A stretch of DNA of 64,000 nt from Trebonia sp036276115 (lineage in GTDB: Bacteria; Actinomycetota; Actinomycetes; Streptosporangiales; Streptosporangiaceae): contig DATBEM010000045.1 of NCBI GenBank assembly GCA_036276115.1, positions 23,133-87,132 on the forward strand. Direction: 5' to 3'. The position numbers and the translations under genes are program-made. Position 1 is the stretch's first letter, and the number at the start of each line of letters is the position of its first letter. Shown in pieces: positions 1-8,400 of this stretch. Below the pieces are notes generated by a model. That model saw only the letters and a program-made list of their open reading frames with translations. It was not told the DNA's origin and made no database searches.

Positions 1-484
1 GGTAGGCCACGTCGGCCGTCAGCAACTCGTCGATCCCGGCCCAGAACGGGTCCACCAGCTCGCCCCACGCGAGCTCCACGAGGCGGGCCAGGGCCTCGCG
101 GGCGGCCGCCGGGTCCGGCAGCATCGCGCCGACGATCTCGCGCGCCTGGCCGGCGGCCGAGCGGTAGGTGCGCTCGAGGTCGTCGGCGACGTGCGCGGCC
201 GAGGTGGCCCGGATCTGGCCGAGCTGGTCCCCGATCGACGGCGCGGGCCCCTGTGGCGGCGGGGTGAGGAAGTCCGGGACCCAGCCCCGCAGGGGGTTCA
301 GCGCGAGCAGCGGCGCCAGCTCGCCGATGACGGCCTTGCGCCGCACGGCCGCGTGCCAGGCCCGGTGGTAGGGGCGCCCGCGCTCGTCGGCCAGCAGCCG
401 GATCGCCTGCATCGTCTCCCACACGGGGGAGCGGGCGAACCGGATCGTGCCCAGGTCCTGGGAGCGGGCGGTGAACGTGGTCAT
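1..484 (-). CDS. ArsR-type regulator with DUF5937 N-terminal region (partial)
   Basis: This is the first 161 codons of a gene that runs off the left edge. It starts at the ATG complementary to 482-484 and begins MTTFTARSQDLGTIRF. The visible part is the all-helical DUF5937-like segment that precedes a C-terminal ArsR winged helix in a common actinobacterial regulator family. The DNA-binding domain itself would lie outside the window and is not seen. It is transcribed away from the MFS gene at 619 with a 134-bp gap, an arrangement typical of a local repressor controlling an adjacent exporter. The family call rests on overall sequence character and the divergent context. The ligand is unknown. 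Confidence 0.6.
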   Translation of the reverse strand, partial: MTTFTARSQDLGTIRFARSPVWETMQAIRLLADERGRPYHRAWHAAVRRKAVIGELAPLLALNPLRGWVPDFLTPPPQGPAPSIGDQLGQIRATSAAHVADDLERTYRSAAGQAREIVGAMLPDPAAAREALARLVELAWGELVDPFWAGIDELLTADVAY

Positions 485-618
485 GTCCCGGCCCCTGGCC
501 CGCCGCGGCCAGCGCCGGCCACGGCGCTGCCGCTGCTGTTGGCGCTGCTGCTGCCGTCAAGATTCGCTCTCACGTTGATCATTTTGCTCTTTCAAGTCCG
601 TCGGCCATAGTCCTTGAC

Positions 619-2202
619 GTGGGTAAACGCGGATATCACGGACAGAAGGCCCCCGGGCGAGAGGGCGCGACCTATGGCGCGGCCCTGGCCAGCGGCCAGT
701 TCCGGGCCGTGTTCGCCGCCGCGGGCCTGTCGGTCTGCGGCAACGTGGTGGCCGACGTGGTCCAGACCGTCTTGATCTACGACCGGACGCGATCGCCGCT
801 GCTGGCGTCCCTGGCCTTCTCGCTCGGCTTCTTGCCCTACCTGGTCACCGGCACGTTGCTGTCGGGAGTGGTCGACCTGGTGTCGCCGCGCCGCCTGCTG
901 GTGACCGGCTACCTCGGCGCGGCGGCGCTGATGGTCGTGATGACGCTGCCGGGGCTGTCGGTCGGGGAACTGCTGGTGCTGGTGACGCTGGCGGGCTTCG
1001 CGACCGGGCTGGGCGGCGCGAGCAAGGGCGTCGTCGTGCGGGCGACCGTCAGCCGGGCCGCCTACGTGCCCGCCCAGTCCCTGATGCGGATCTCCTCCCA
1101 GGTCGCCCAGGTCGCCGCCAACCCGCTCGGCGGCTTCCTCATCGTGCTGGCCTCGGCCCGCGGCACGTTCCTCGTCGCCGCCGCGATCATGGTCGCGGCG
1201 GCCGCCATCGCCCGCCTCGGCCTCGGCGCCCGCACCGGCATCCGCCCGTTGCCCGCCAGCACGGCCAGCACGGCCAGCACGGCCAGCACGGCCAGCACCG
1301 GAAGCCCCGCCGCGAGCCCGCCGGCCGCCCAAGCGCCCGGCGCCGTCGAGGGGGCCGGCTCCCCGCCGGCGGGCGCCGGGCTCGCGGGGGCGGACGCCGC
1401 CAAGGTCCCTCCGGTCGCGGCCATCACGGACGCGCCCGCCGGCCTACTCGTGCCGGACGCGCCCGCCGCGCTGCTCGGACCACCGACCGCGCCGCCCGCC
1501 GCACCCGTGTCGGCCACCCCACCCGCGCCGGCCACCCCACCCGCGGGCTTCAACGACGGTGCGGTGCCGGGCGGCTCCGCGCCCGCTGCCCGCCCGCGCG
1601 GCCTGCTCGGTGACTCGCTGAGCGGGATACGGGCGGTGCTCGCCCTGCCCGTGCTGCGCCGCCTGATGCTTCTGGGCTGGGTGATCCCGATGTTCTCGGT
1701 GGCGCCGGAGTCGCTCGCGGCGGCCTACGTGGGCCACCACGGCGGGTCCCCGACGCTGGTCGGCTGGTGGCTGACGGCGCTGCCGGTCGGCATCGTGACC
1801 GGGGACCTGCTGGGCGTGTGGCTGCTGCGGCCGGCGTTGCAGCGGCGCGTGGTCGGCTTCGCCGCGATCGCGTCGTTCCTGCCCTACCTGGTGTTCTTCG
1901 CCAGCCCGCCGGTCTGGGCGTGCCTGCCGCTGCTGGTGGGGTCGGGGATGTGCAGTATGTACTCCCTCGGCCTGGACGCCCGGGTCCGCGACGCCGCCCC
2001 CGACGGCCTGTTCGCCCGCATGATGGCGATGAACAACGCGGGCCTGCTCACCATCCAGGCGATCGGCTTCTCGCTGGCGGGCCTCATCGGCGGCCTGGCC
2101 GGCCCGGGCCTGGCCGTCGGCATCGCCGGCGTGGCCGGGATCGCCGGAACCGCCCTGCTCTGGCCCCGCCCGGGGCCCCGCGCGGCCGCCGCGGACCGCT
2201 AG
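619..2202 (+). CDS. MFS transporter with long Ala/Pro-rich central loop
   Basis: A 527-aa integral membrane protein of the major facilitator superfamily, probably a proton-driven efflux pump. Hydrophobic segments form two halves. The first spans roughly residues 25-195; the second begins near 345 after a 140-residue Ala/Pro/Thr-rich cytoplasmic loop that is far longer than usual. This loop contains a 12-bp DNA repeat near 1256-1300 giving consecutive TAS triplets. The GTG at 619 has no Shine-Dalgarno, but CATAGT lies at 606-611, so a leaderless transcript starting at the codon is plausible. Its stop codon shares a CTAG with the stop of the convergent OsmC gene. The divergent ArsR-type gene is the likely regulator. 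The substrate cannot be predicted. Confidence 0.85.
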   Translation: MGKRGYHGQKAPGREGATYGAALASGQFRAVFAAAGLSVCGNVVADVVQTVLIYDRTRSPLLASLAFSLGFLPYLVTGTLLSGVVDLVSPRRLLVTGYLGAAALMVVMTLPGLSVGELLVLVTLAGFATGLGGASKGVVVRATVSRAAYVPAQSLMRISSQVAQVAANPLGGFLIVLASARGTFLVAAAIMVAAAAIARLGLGARTGIRPLPASTASTASTASTASTGSPAASPPAAQAPGAVEGAGSPPAGAGLAGADAAKVPPVAAITDAPAGLLVPDAPAALLGPPTAPPAAPVSATPPAPATPPAGFNDGAVPGGSAPAARPRGLLGDSLSGIRAVLALPVLRRLMLLGWVIPMFSVAPESLAAAYVGHHGGSPTLVGWWLTALPVGIVTGDLLGVWLLRPALQRRVVGFAAIASFLPYLVFFASPPVWACLPLLVGSGMCSMYSLGLDARVRDAAPDGLFARMMAMNNAGLLTIQAIGFSLAGLIGGLAGPGLAVGIAGVAGIAGTALLWPRPGPRAAAADR

Positions 2203-2624
2203 GCGATCCGGGCAGTGACCGGGGTGCCGATCTCGACCGTGCGGCTGACGGTGCACAGGCGCTCGTGGGACAGCTTGACGACATCGGGCAAGATCGCCCG
2301 GGCGGCATCGCCCGCCTCCCCCTCCGGGAACCGGATCGTGAACGTCACCTCGATGTCCCGTAGGTGGTTGCCCTGCCCGTCGCGCACCTTGGCCGCCCCG
2401 ACCTCGACCCCGAATGAGTCCGGCTCCGCCCGCCGCGAGGTGAGCAGGTCAACGTCGATGGCGGTGCACCCGCCGATGGCCGTCAGCAGCAGCTCGACCG
2501 GCGTGAACGCCGCATCGCTGCCGTCGCCGACGCCGATCGTGCCCCCGCGCGCGTTGGTCACCGTGTAGTGGCTGTTGCTGGTCCGGTCGATGCTCACCCG
2601 GCGCCGGTCGTCGTCTGTCGTCAT
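2199..2624 (-). CDS. OsmC family protein
   Basis: A 141-aa OsmC/Ohr-type cytoplasmic protein, a family of small dimeric thiol peroxidases that reduce organic hydroperoxides and related species. Two cysteines sit in the expected places: one in AIGGCTAID at the start of the central helix and one in HERLCTVSRT on the later strand. This pattern supports a working peroxidatic pair. I chose the ATG at 2624 because AGAGGG lies just upstream. The same frame stays open far upstream, but that extension runs antisense to the EamA gene and is not coding. The gene is convergent with the MFS gene, with the stops overlapping in CTAG. No dedicated regulator is visible, so the physiological oxidant is unknown. 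Confidence 0.88.
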   Translation of the reverse strand: MTTDDDRRRVSIDRTSNSHYTVTNARGGTIGVGDGSDAAFTPVELLLTAIGGCTAIDVDLLTSRRAEPDSFGVEVGAAKVRDGQGNHLRDIEVTFTIRFPEGEAGDAARAILPDVVKLSHERLCTVSRTVEIGTPVTARIA

Positions 2625-2695
2625 GCCCTCTGCAATCGGCGCCGCCCGCCCCTGATTCCCGCCGGGCCGCGCTGGCCCCGGCGCGCGAGCGAAGC

Positions 2696-3883
2696 TCAGG
2701 ACTCGTCGGCCTTGACCAGGGTGACGCCCGCGAGGATGAGCGCGCCCCCCGCGAACTGGGTCGCGGCCGGGAGCTGGCCGAGCAGCGCCCAGGCGTACAG
2801 GACCGCGAACAAGATCTCGGCCATGCCGATGAAGGAGGCGACCTTCGCGCCGAGGCGCCGGGCCGCGATGATCCCGGTGCTGTAGCCCGCCGCGGTGGCC
2901 AGCAGCGCGACCCCGGCGATGGGGACGAAGACCGGCACCGGGTGCCGCAGGAGGGTCACGTCCCGCAGCGACGCCCCGGCCGGCAGCGCGTGCACGAGCA
3001 GGAGGAGCCCGATCGTGGCCGCCCCGACCCACATCCCCGCCCACGCCAGGACGATGGGCGGCAAGGCGGCGTCCTCGCCGCCGCCCGCCGCCGCCGGGGT
3101 CACGGCCCTCGATGCCACGGCCTCTGATACCACGGCCCCCGATGCCGCGCCCGGCCCGGCTGGGCGGGTGCCCGTGGCCGCGCCCGGCCCGGTCACGGGC
3201 AGCACGGTCTCCGGGAGCACGGTCTCCGGGAGCACGGTCTCCGGGGGCACCGCCTCGGGCAGCGGGGCCTGCGGGGTGCCCGCCGGCGGCGGGCCGGCTG
3301 AGATCAGGAAGTAGACCGCCATGCTCACGGCGGCCGCGATCGCCCAGGCCAGGCCGAGCGGGCTCAGGCCGGCCGAATCCTGGCCGGAGCCGCCGATCGT
3401 GACCATTAGGGCGAGGCCCGCGACCGCCGCCGCCGCGCCCGCGATCGTGAGCCGCCGGGGTCGCTGGCCGTGCCGGAGCCAGAGCCAGGCCACGACCAGG
3501 ATCGAGCCGGTGTACTCGATGAGCAGCGCGATCCCGACCGGCATGCGCGTGATCGCGTTGAAATAGCACACCTGGCAGCCGGCCACGCCGACGATGCCGT
3601 AGCCGATCGCGGTCCCGGCCGACCGGCGCAGCGTCGTCCAGCGGCCGCGCAGCGCGACGAGGGCCGGGATCGTCAGCAGCACGCCGCCGAGCACGATGCG
3701 GGCCAGCACCGCCGAGGCGGGGGTCCAGCCCGCGTCCAGCAGGGAAGTGCCGAACGTGCCGGAGGTCCCGAACATCGCGGCCGAGGCGACCGCGACCGAG
3801 ATGCCGCCCCAGGACTGGCCGCGCGACGGCGCGGCGCGGTCGTGCCCGGCCCTTGTCGCCATGCCCGCCGGTGCCGTCGCCAT
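2696..3883 (-). CDS. EamA/DMT family permease
   Basis: A 395-aa drug/metabolite transporter superfamily protein with ten predicted membrane segments arranged as two EamA repeats. The first runs about residues 20-165 and the second about 260-390. The ATG at 3883 has AGGGAG at good spacing; the frame continues 20 codons upstream without a comparable site. The loop between the two repeats is expanded to about 75 residues and holds a 15-bp DNA repeat (near 3193-3245) encoding VLPET units, probably a recent in-frame expansion. Such permeases export amino acids, nucleobases or drugs, and the substrate cannot be assigned. It lies downstream of the ABC1 kinase gene on the same strand, with a gap of about 130 bp. 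Confidence 0.85.
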   Translation of the reverse strand: MATAPAGMATRAGHDRAAPSRGQSWGGISVAVASAAMFGTSGTFGTSLLDAGWTPASAVLARIVLGGVLLTIPALVALRGRWTTLRRSAGTAIGYGIVGVAGCQVCYFNAITRMPVGIALLIEYTGSILVVAWLWLRHGQRPRRLTIAGAAAAVAGLALMVTIGGSGQDSAGLSPLGLAWAIAAAVSMAVYFLISAGPPPAGTPQAPLPEAVPPETVLPETVLPETVLPVTGPGAATGTRPAGPGAASGAVVSEAVASRAVTPAAAGGGEDAALPPIVLAWAGMWVGAATIGLLLLVHALPAGASLRDVTLLRHPVPVFVPIAGVALLATAAGYSTGIIAARRLGAKVASFIGMAEILFAVLYAWALLGQLPAATQFAGGALILAGVTLVKADES

Positions 3884-4014
3884 GCCCAACTCCCTGTAAG
3901 CGGCAAAAATAGCTTTAGCCCATGACGCTATCGCGGCGGGCATGCTCGCGTACAGCTCGCGGCGTGGTCGGGCCGTGGGCGGGCCCGTGAAGGTGCGGCT
4001 CGGCGAGGGATCTC

Positions 4015-5382
4015 CTAGCGCGGGGCGGGCGCGGCAGCCCGCCAGGCCGCCTCCAGCTCGCCCATGGGCGTGGACGGCGGCGCCTGGACGAACGGCCAGA
4101 TCTCCTCCGCGATCGCGCGCCAGTCGGCGGTGGCCGACATGTCGCCCAAGATCGCGTACATGCCGAGGTTGATGCGCTGCAGGATGACGTAGGAGCGGGG
4201 GATGTTCGCGTAGGCGGCCAGCGGGCTGCCGAAGTCGAAGTAGTGCCGCGTCACCGACGAGGCGTACTCGCGGGTCATGGTGTGCCGGCCGGGCGTGCGG
4301 ACCGTGTCGTAGAACACGCCCATGTGATCGACGATGTCAGCCGTCGGGATCGGGGCGCCGGGAACGAGGAAGCCCGCCTCCTCCATGGCACGGCGGAACC
4401 CTTCCGGGTCGTCGTCCACGCACAGGTAGCGGACCATGGCGATCAGGGGACTGAGCTCGTCCGGGGTGAAGTCCTTGACCAGCCCGTAGTCCAGGAACGT
4501 CACCCGGCCGCCCGGGTGGAACAGGTAGTTGCCGGGGTGCGGGTCGCCGTTGAAGGAGTGCATCTCGTACAGGCTGCGGAAGGTGTACCGGTAGATGGTC
4601 TCGGCCGCGAGGTCCTTCTCCTCCTGCGACCAGGTCATCATCTCCGCGAACCGCGCGCCGGTCGCGAGCTCGCTGGTGATGACGCGGGCGGTGCACAGGC
4701 CGGGGAGGGTGGCGGGGACCTCGATGGTGGGGTGCCCCGCGAAGTAGCCGGCGAACCGCTGCTGGCTCGCGGCCTCGCGCACGTAGTCGAGCTCTTCCTG
4801 TATCCGCTCGCGCAGCTCGGCAATCAGGCCGTCGACGTCCTGCCTGGGCGCCGCCACGCGCAGCAGCCGCTTGATCAGCGCGACGTTGCCGAGGTCGGCC
4901 TCGATCGTCTCCCGGATGCCGGGATACTGGACCTTGACCGCGACCGCGACGCCGTCGGCGGTGATCGCCCGGTGCACCTGCCCGATGGAGGCGGCCGCGA
5001 TGGGCTCAGGATCCCACTCGGTGAACACGTCCCCCGGCTCGCCGCCGAGGTCTTCCCGGATCACCTGGGCCGCGAGCTGCGGCGACATCGGCGGCACGCT
5101 GTCTTGCAGGCGGCTTAGCGTCCGCCGGACCTGCGGGTTCAGCCCGTCATCGACGAAGCTGGCGAGCTGCCCGATCTTCATCAGGACGCCCTTCATCGAC
5201 CCGAGCGTGTCCGCGATGTCCTCCGCGGTCCGCAGGGCAAGGTCGTTGCGGAGCTGCTGGCGCTGCTCGCCCGCCGCCGCGAACAGCCGGGGCGCGCTCG
5301 CCGCGTACCGCGCTCCGCCCCGGGCCGCCAGCCGGGCGGCGGAAAGGCCCCGGGACAGCCGCAGCCGATTGTTGTCCTTCAC
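4015..5382 (-). CDS. ABC1/UbiB (AarF) family atypical kinase
   Basis: A 455-aa member of the ABC1/ADCK/UbiB family, protein-kinase-like ATPases linked to isoprenoid lipid and quinone metabolism. The diagnostic features are present in order: the KxGQ motif (KIGQ near residue 69), an Ala-rich nucleotide loop followed by SIGQVH, the lysine strand VAVKVQYPG, the catalytic NGDPHPGNYLF and the metal-binding FLDYG. All core residues appear intact, so an active ATPase is likely. The start is a GTG at 5382 with no clear ribosome site; a TACCGT hexamer eight bases before it suggests a leaderless mRNA. The physiological substrate in actinobacteria is not established. Confidence 0.9.
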   Translation of the reverse strand: MKDNNRLRLSRGLSAARLAARGGARYAASAPRLFAAAGEQRQQLRNDLALRTAEDIADTLGSMKGVLMKIGQLASFVDDGLNPQVRRTLSRLQDSVPPMSPQLAAQVIREDLGGEPGDVFTEWDPEPIAAASIGQVHRAITADGVAVAVKVQYPGIRETIEADLGNVALIKRLLRVAAPRQDVDGLIAELRERIQEELDYVREAASQQRFAGYFAGHPTIEVPATLPGLCTARVITSELATGARFAEMMTWSQEEKDLAAETIYRYTFRSLYEMHSFNGDPHPGNYLFHPGGRVTFLDYGLVKDFTPDELSPLIAMVRYLCVDDDPEGFRRAMEEAGFLVPGAPIPTADIVDHMGVFYDTVRTPGRHTMTREYASSVTRHYFDFGSPLAAYANIPRSYVILQRINLGMYAILGDMSATADWRAIAEEIWPFVQAPPSTPMGELEAAWRAAAPAPR

Positions 5383-5473
5383 GTGTATCCACGGTAGCCG
5401 CCGCCGGCGACTCCCCCCGCAGCGCTCCCCCGGCGCTGCTCGCCGGCGGCGACCGCGCCCTGGTGCCTCCTTC

Positions 5474-8400
5474 CTAGATCGTGGCCCGGTAGCCGAGGCT
5501 GAGCACGAGCGGGACCGCCCCGAACGGCATCCGGAACCTGGTCCCCGGCCGGTCGGGCGCCTGCGGCTCGTCGATCGCGGGCCAGCGCATCCGCAGGTGC
5601 GCCTCGGTCAGGCCCTCGACCGAGTACGGGAACTCCATTGAGGAAACCCGGTGCTTGCGCAGCAGCCCGCCCCAGCGGAACGCGGCGAACACGTCCGACA
5701 GCTCCTGGACCGACATCCGCCGGGGCACCGTCAGGTCAATCCCGTACACGGCGACCGCCAGCTCCACCAGCTCGGCCGCGCACTGGGCGAGCGCGGCCGA
5801 CTTGGTGGTGTAGACGGTCCCGTCCGGGTTCAGCGTCCCCAGCCGCTCGCCGTGAACCGGCGACAGGTGCGGCTGCGCCTGGCACTGCATCCAGTCGCAG
5901 GCAGCGAGCAGCTTCCAGCTGATCCCGACCTGGTTGGCGATGTCCTTGTACATCGGCTCGGCCCGCCCGACCGGGTTCCGGACGGCGTTGACAAGCGCCG
6001 CTCGCACCCCGTCCGGCAGCTCCTGGTCGTAGATCCGCGTCGGCCGCGCCTGCGGCCGGCGCGCGGGCCGGGCCCGCTGCGCGAACGCCATCGTGGCAGC
6101 GCTTCCCAGCGCCGCCGCGGCCCCGGCCGCCTGCGGCGGCCGCGTCGGCTGCCGCCCGGCCCGCGGGCCTGGTGCCTGCGGGCCTGGTGCCTGCGGGCCT
6201 GGTGCCTGCGGCCCCCACGCCTGCGGCCCGGCCGCCCGCGGCCGGGATGCCTGGAACCCGGACGCCTGCGGCCCGGATGGGTAGGCCCCCGTCGCCTGTT
6301 GGCCTGGCGTCGGTTGCCCCGTCGCCGGTTGCCCTGGCGGCTGCGGCCCGGCGGGCTGCGGGCGGCCTCGCCGGGGCGCGGCCGGCGGCTGGGCGGCAGG
6401 TCGAGGCCGAGAGCGCGGCCGCGGCGACGGCAGCTGGCCCGATGGCGCGCCGTCGGCGCGCGCGCTGCCCTCCGCTCCGGCGGCACCACTCGCCTGTCCC
6501 GGCAGCGGCTGGGACTGGCCGGCGTGCGGTTGCGGCGTGTAGTCGGCGGTCAGTCGCGCCTGCGCCGGGCCGCCGCGCGGAACATACCCGGCGGGCGCCC
6601 CGTAGCTAGCGTCCATGCCATAGTCAGCCGGCCGGTAGTCGCCGTCCCCGGGCTCATGGCCCGGCCCGGCCCGGTACCCCCCGGTGTCCCCGTAGCCGGC
6701 CCTGGGTTCGTGACCGGCACCCGGTTCGAAGTCGCCACTGAGCTCAAAGTCGCCACTGAGCTCAAAGTCGCCACTGAGCTCATAGTCAGCACTGGGCTCG
6801 AAGTCGCCACTGAGCTCGAAGTCGGCACCGAGCTCATAGTCGCCGCTGAGTTCAAAGTCAGCACTGGGCTCATAGTCGGCACTGGGCTCATAGTCAGTGG
6901 CAGCCTCGTACTCGCTGCCAGCGGCGTAGTCGGCAGCCGGGTCGTACTCCGCGTCCGGCTCCCAGCCAGCAGCGTGGTCATGGTCAGGGCCGGACTCCCA
7001 GCCAGCACCGGACTCAAAGCCAGCACCGGACTCAAAGCCAGCACCGTGGCCATGGTCAACGCCGCGGTGGTAGCCAGCGGCCTCGCCGAAGCCGGGGCCG
7101 GACTGGTAGTGCGGGGCGGCCGGGAAGGTGCCGACCGCGTCAGCGGCATCGGCGGCGTAGCCTGCGGCCCCGCCGGGATACGGCTCGGGCTCGTAGGCCG
7201 CGACGTTGTCGTGGCCCACCTGGTCGTCGTAGCCGGCGGGGCCGTAGTGGCCCGCGGCTTCGCCGTCGTGGGGGCCGGTCTGGAAATGGGGCATGGCGTG
7301 GTAGCTCGCGGTTAGCTCGTAGTTGGACGTGGACTGGTAGCCGTCAGCGGCCTCGTGGCCGGCGCCCGGCTCATAGGCGTCCCCCGGCCGGTAGCCGGCG
7401 CCGTGCGCATAACGTGCACCCGGGTGGTAGCCATCGGTTCCGTCATGAGCGGGGATGGCCGGGAAGCCGCGCGTGGTCGAGTGGGCTGCTATCCCGGGAT
7501 TGCCTCCTCCGTAGCCAGGGGTGCTGATGGGGGCCGGGTGCTTGCCCCGGGCGGCAGGGAAGCCACCGCCCGGGGCAGGCTGGCGACCGGGCACCGGTCG
7601 GCTGGCAGCGACCGCGGGGTGGCCGCCGGCCCCGCGGTCGGCCGGGCCCGACTGGCTGCCGGTGATCGGGGCGCCGCCCGCCAAGGGGTACGGGCCTGGG
7701 ACAGGAGCCGGGCCCGGGGCCGCCCGGCGGGCACGGGCTGGCCGGATCCCGGCAGCCGCGAGAGTCACGGCGCTGGCCGCCACGTCCGCGACGGCCGGGG
7801 CGGGCTGGCCGTCGGCGGTGGCGAAGAAGCCGGAGGCGTGATCGCAGGCCGGGGAGGTGTGGTCGCACGCCGCCGGCGGGCGGCGGCTACCCGGCGCCTG
7901 GCTCGCGGAGGTGGCCGGGAAGTCCGGCCGGGCCGGGGGAGCGGAAACCGCCTGGCCTGCCGCGATGCTGCCATCGGCGGGCACGTCGTACCGACTGGTG
8001 GTGACGTAGCTGATCGTCGTGGCCGGGGGGATGCTCGCATCGCGGGCCGTGGCGGCGGCCACGGGCTGACGGGCGCCCGCGCGGGAGCCGGGCGACGGGT
8101 ACGCGCTCAGCGCGGCCGGGATGCCGGGAATCGACACGCCGCCCGCTGCCCCGGGCTGCGCGGTGGGCAGGGCGGAGGGCGTGGCGGCGGGCTGCGGATG
8201 CTGCTGCGTTCCCTGCGGCTGGGCGGCCGGGTGCCGAGCAGGGGACGGGCTGGCCTGCGCGGCCGGGCGGGCGGGCGCCGCGGCCTGCTGGTGGGCGGGG
8301 CTGGTGGCGGAGCCCGTGGGCGACGCCGCCCCGGTCGGCTGGCTGGTCCCGGGGGCGGGGACCAGGCCGGGGATCGACGGCTGGCCGTGCGCGGGCGCGG

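Noticed and set aside
592..1332. 246-codon minus-strand ORF within the MFS gene
   Set aside because: Arg/Gly-rich antisense shadow of the MFS gene; no start signal.
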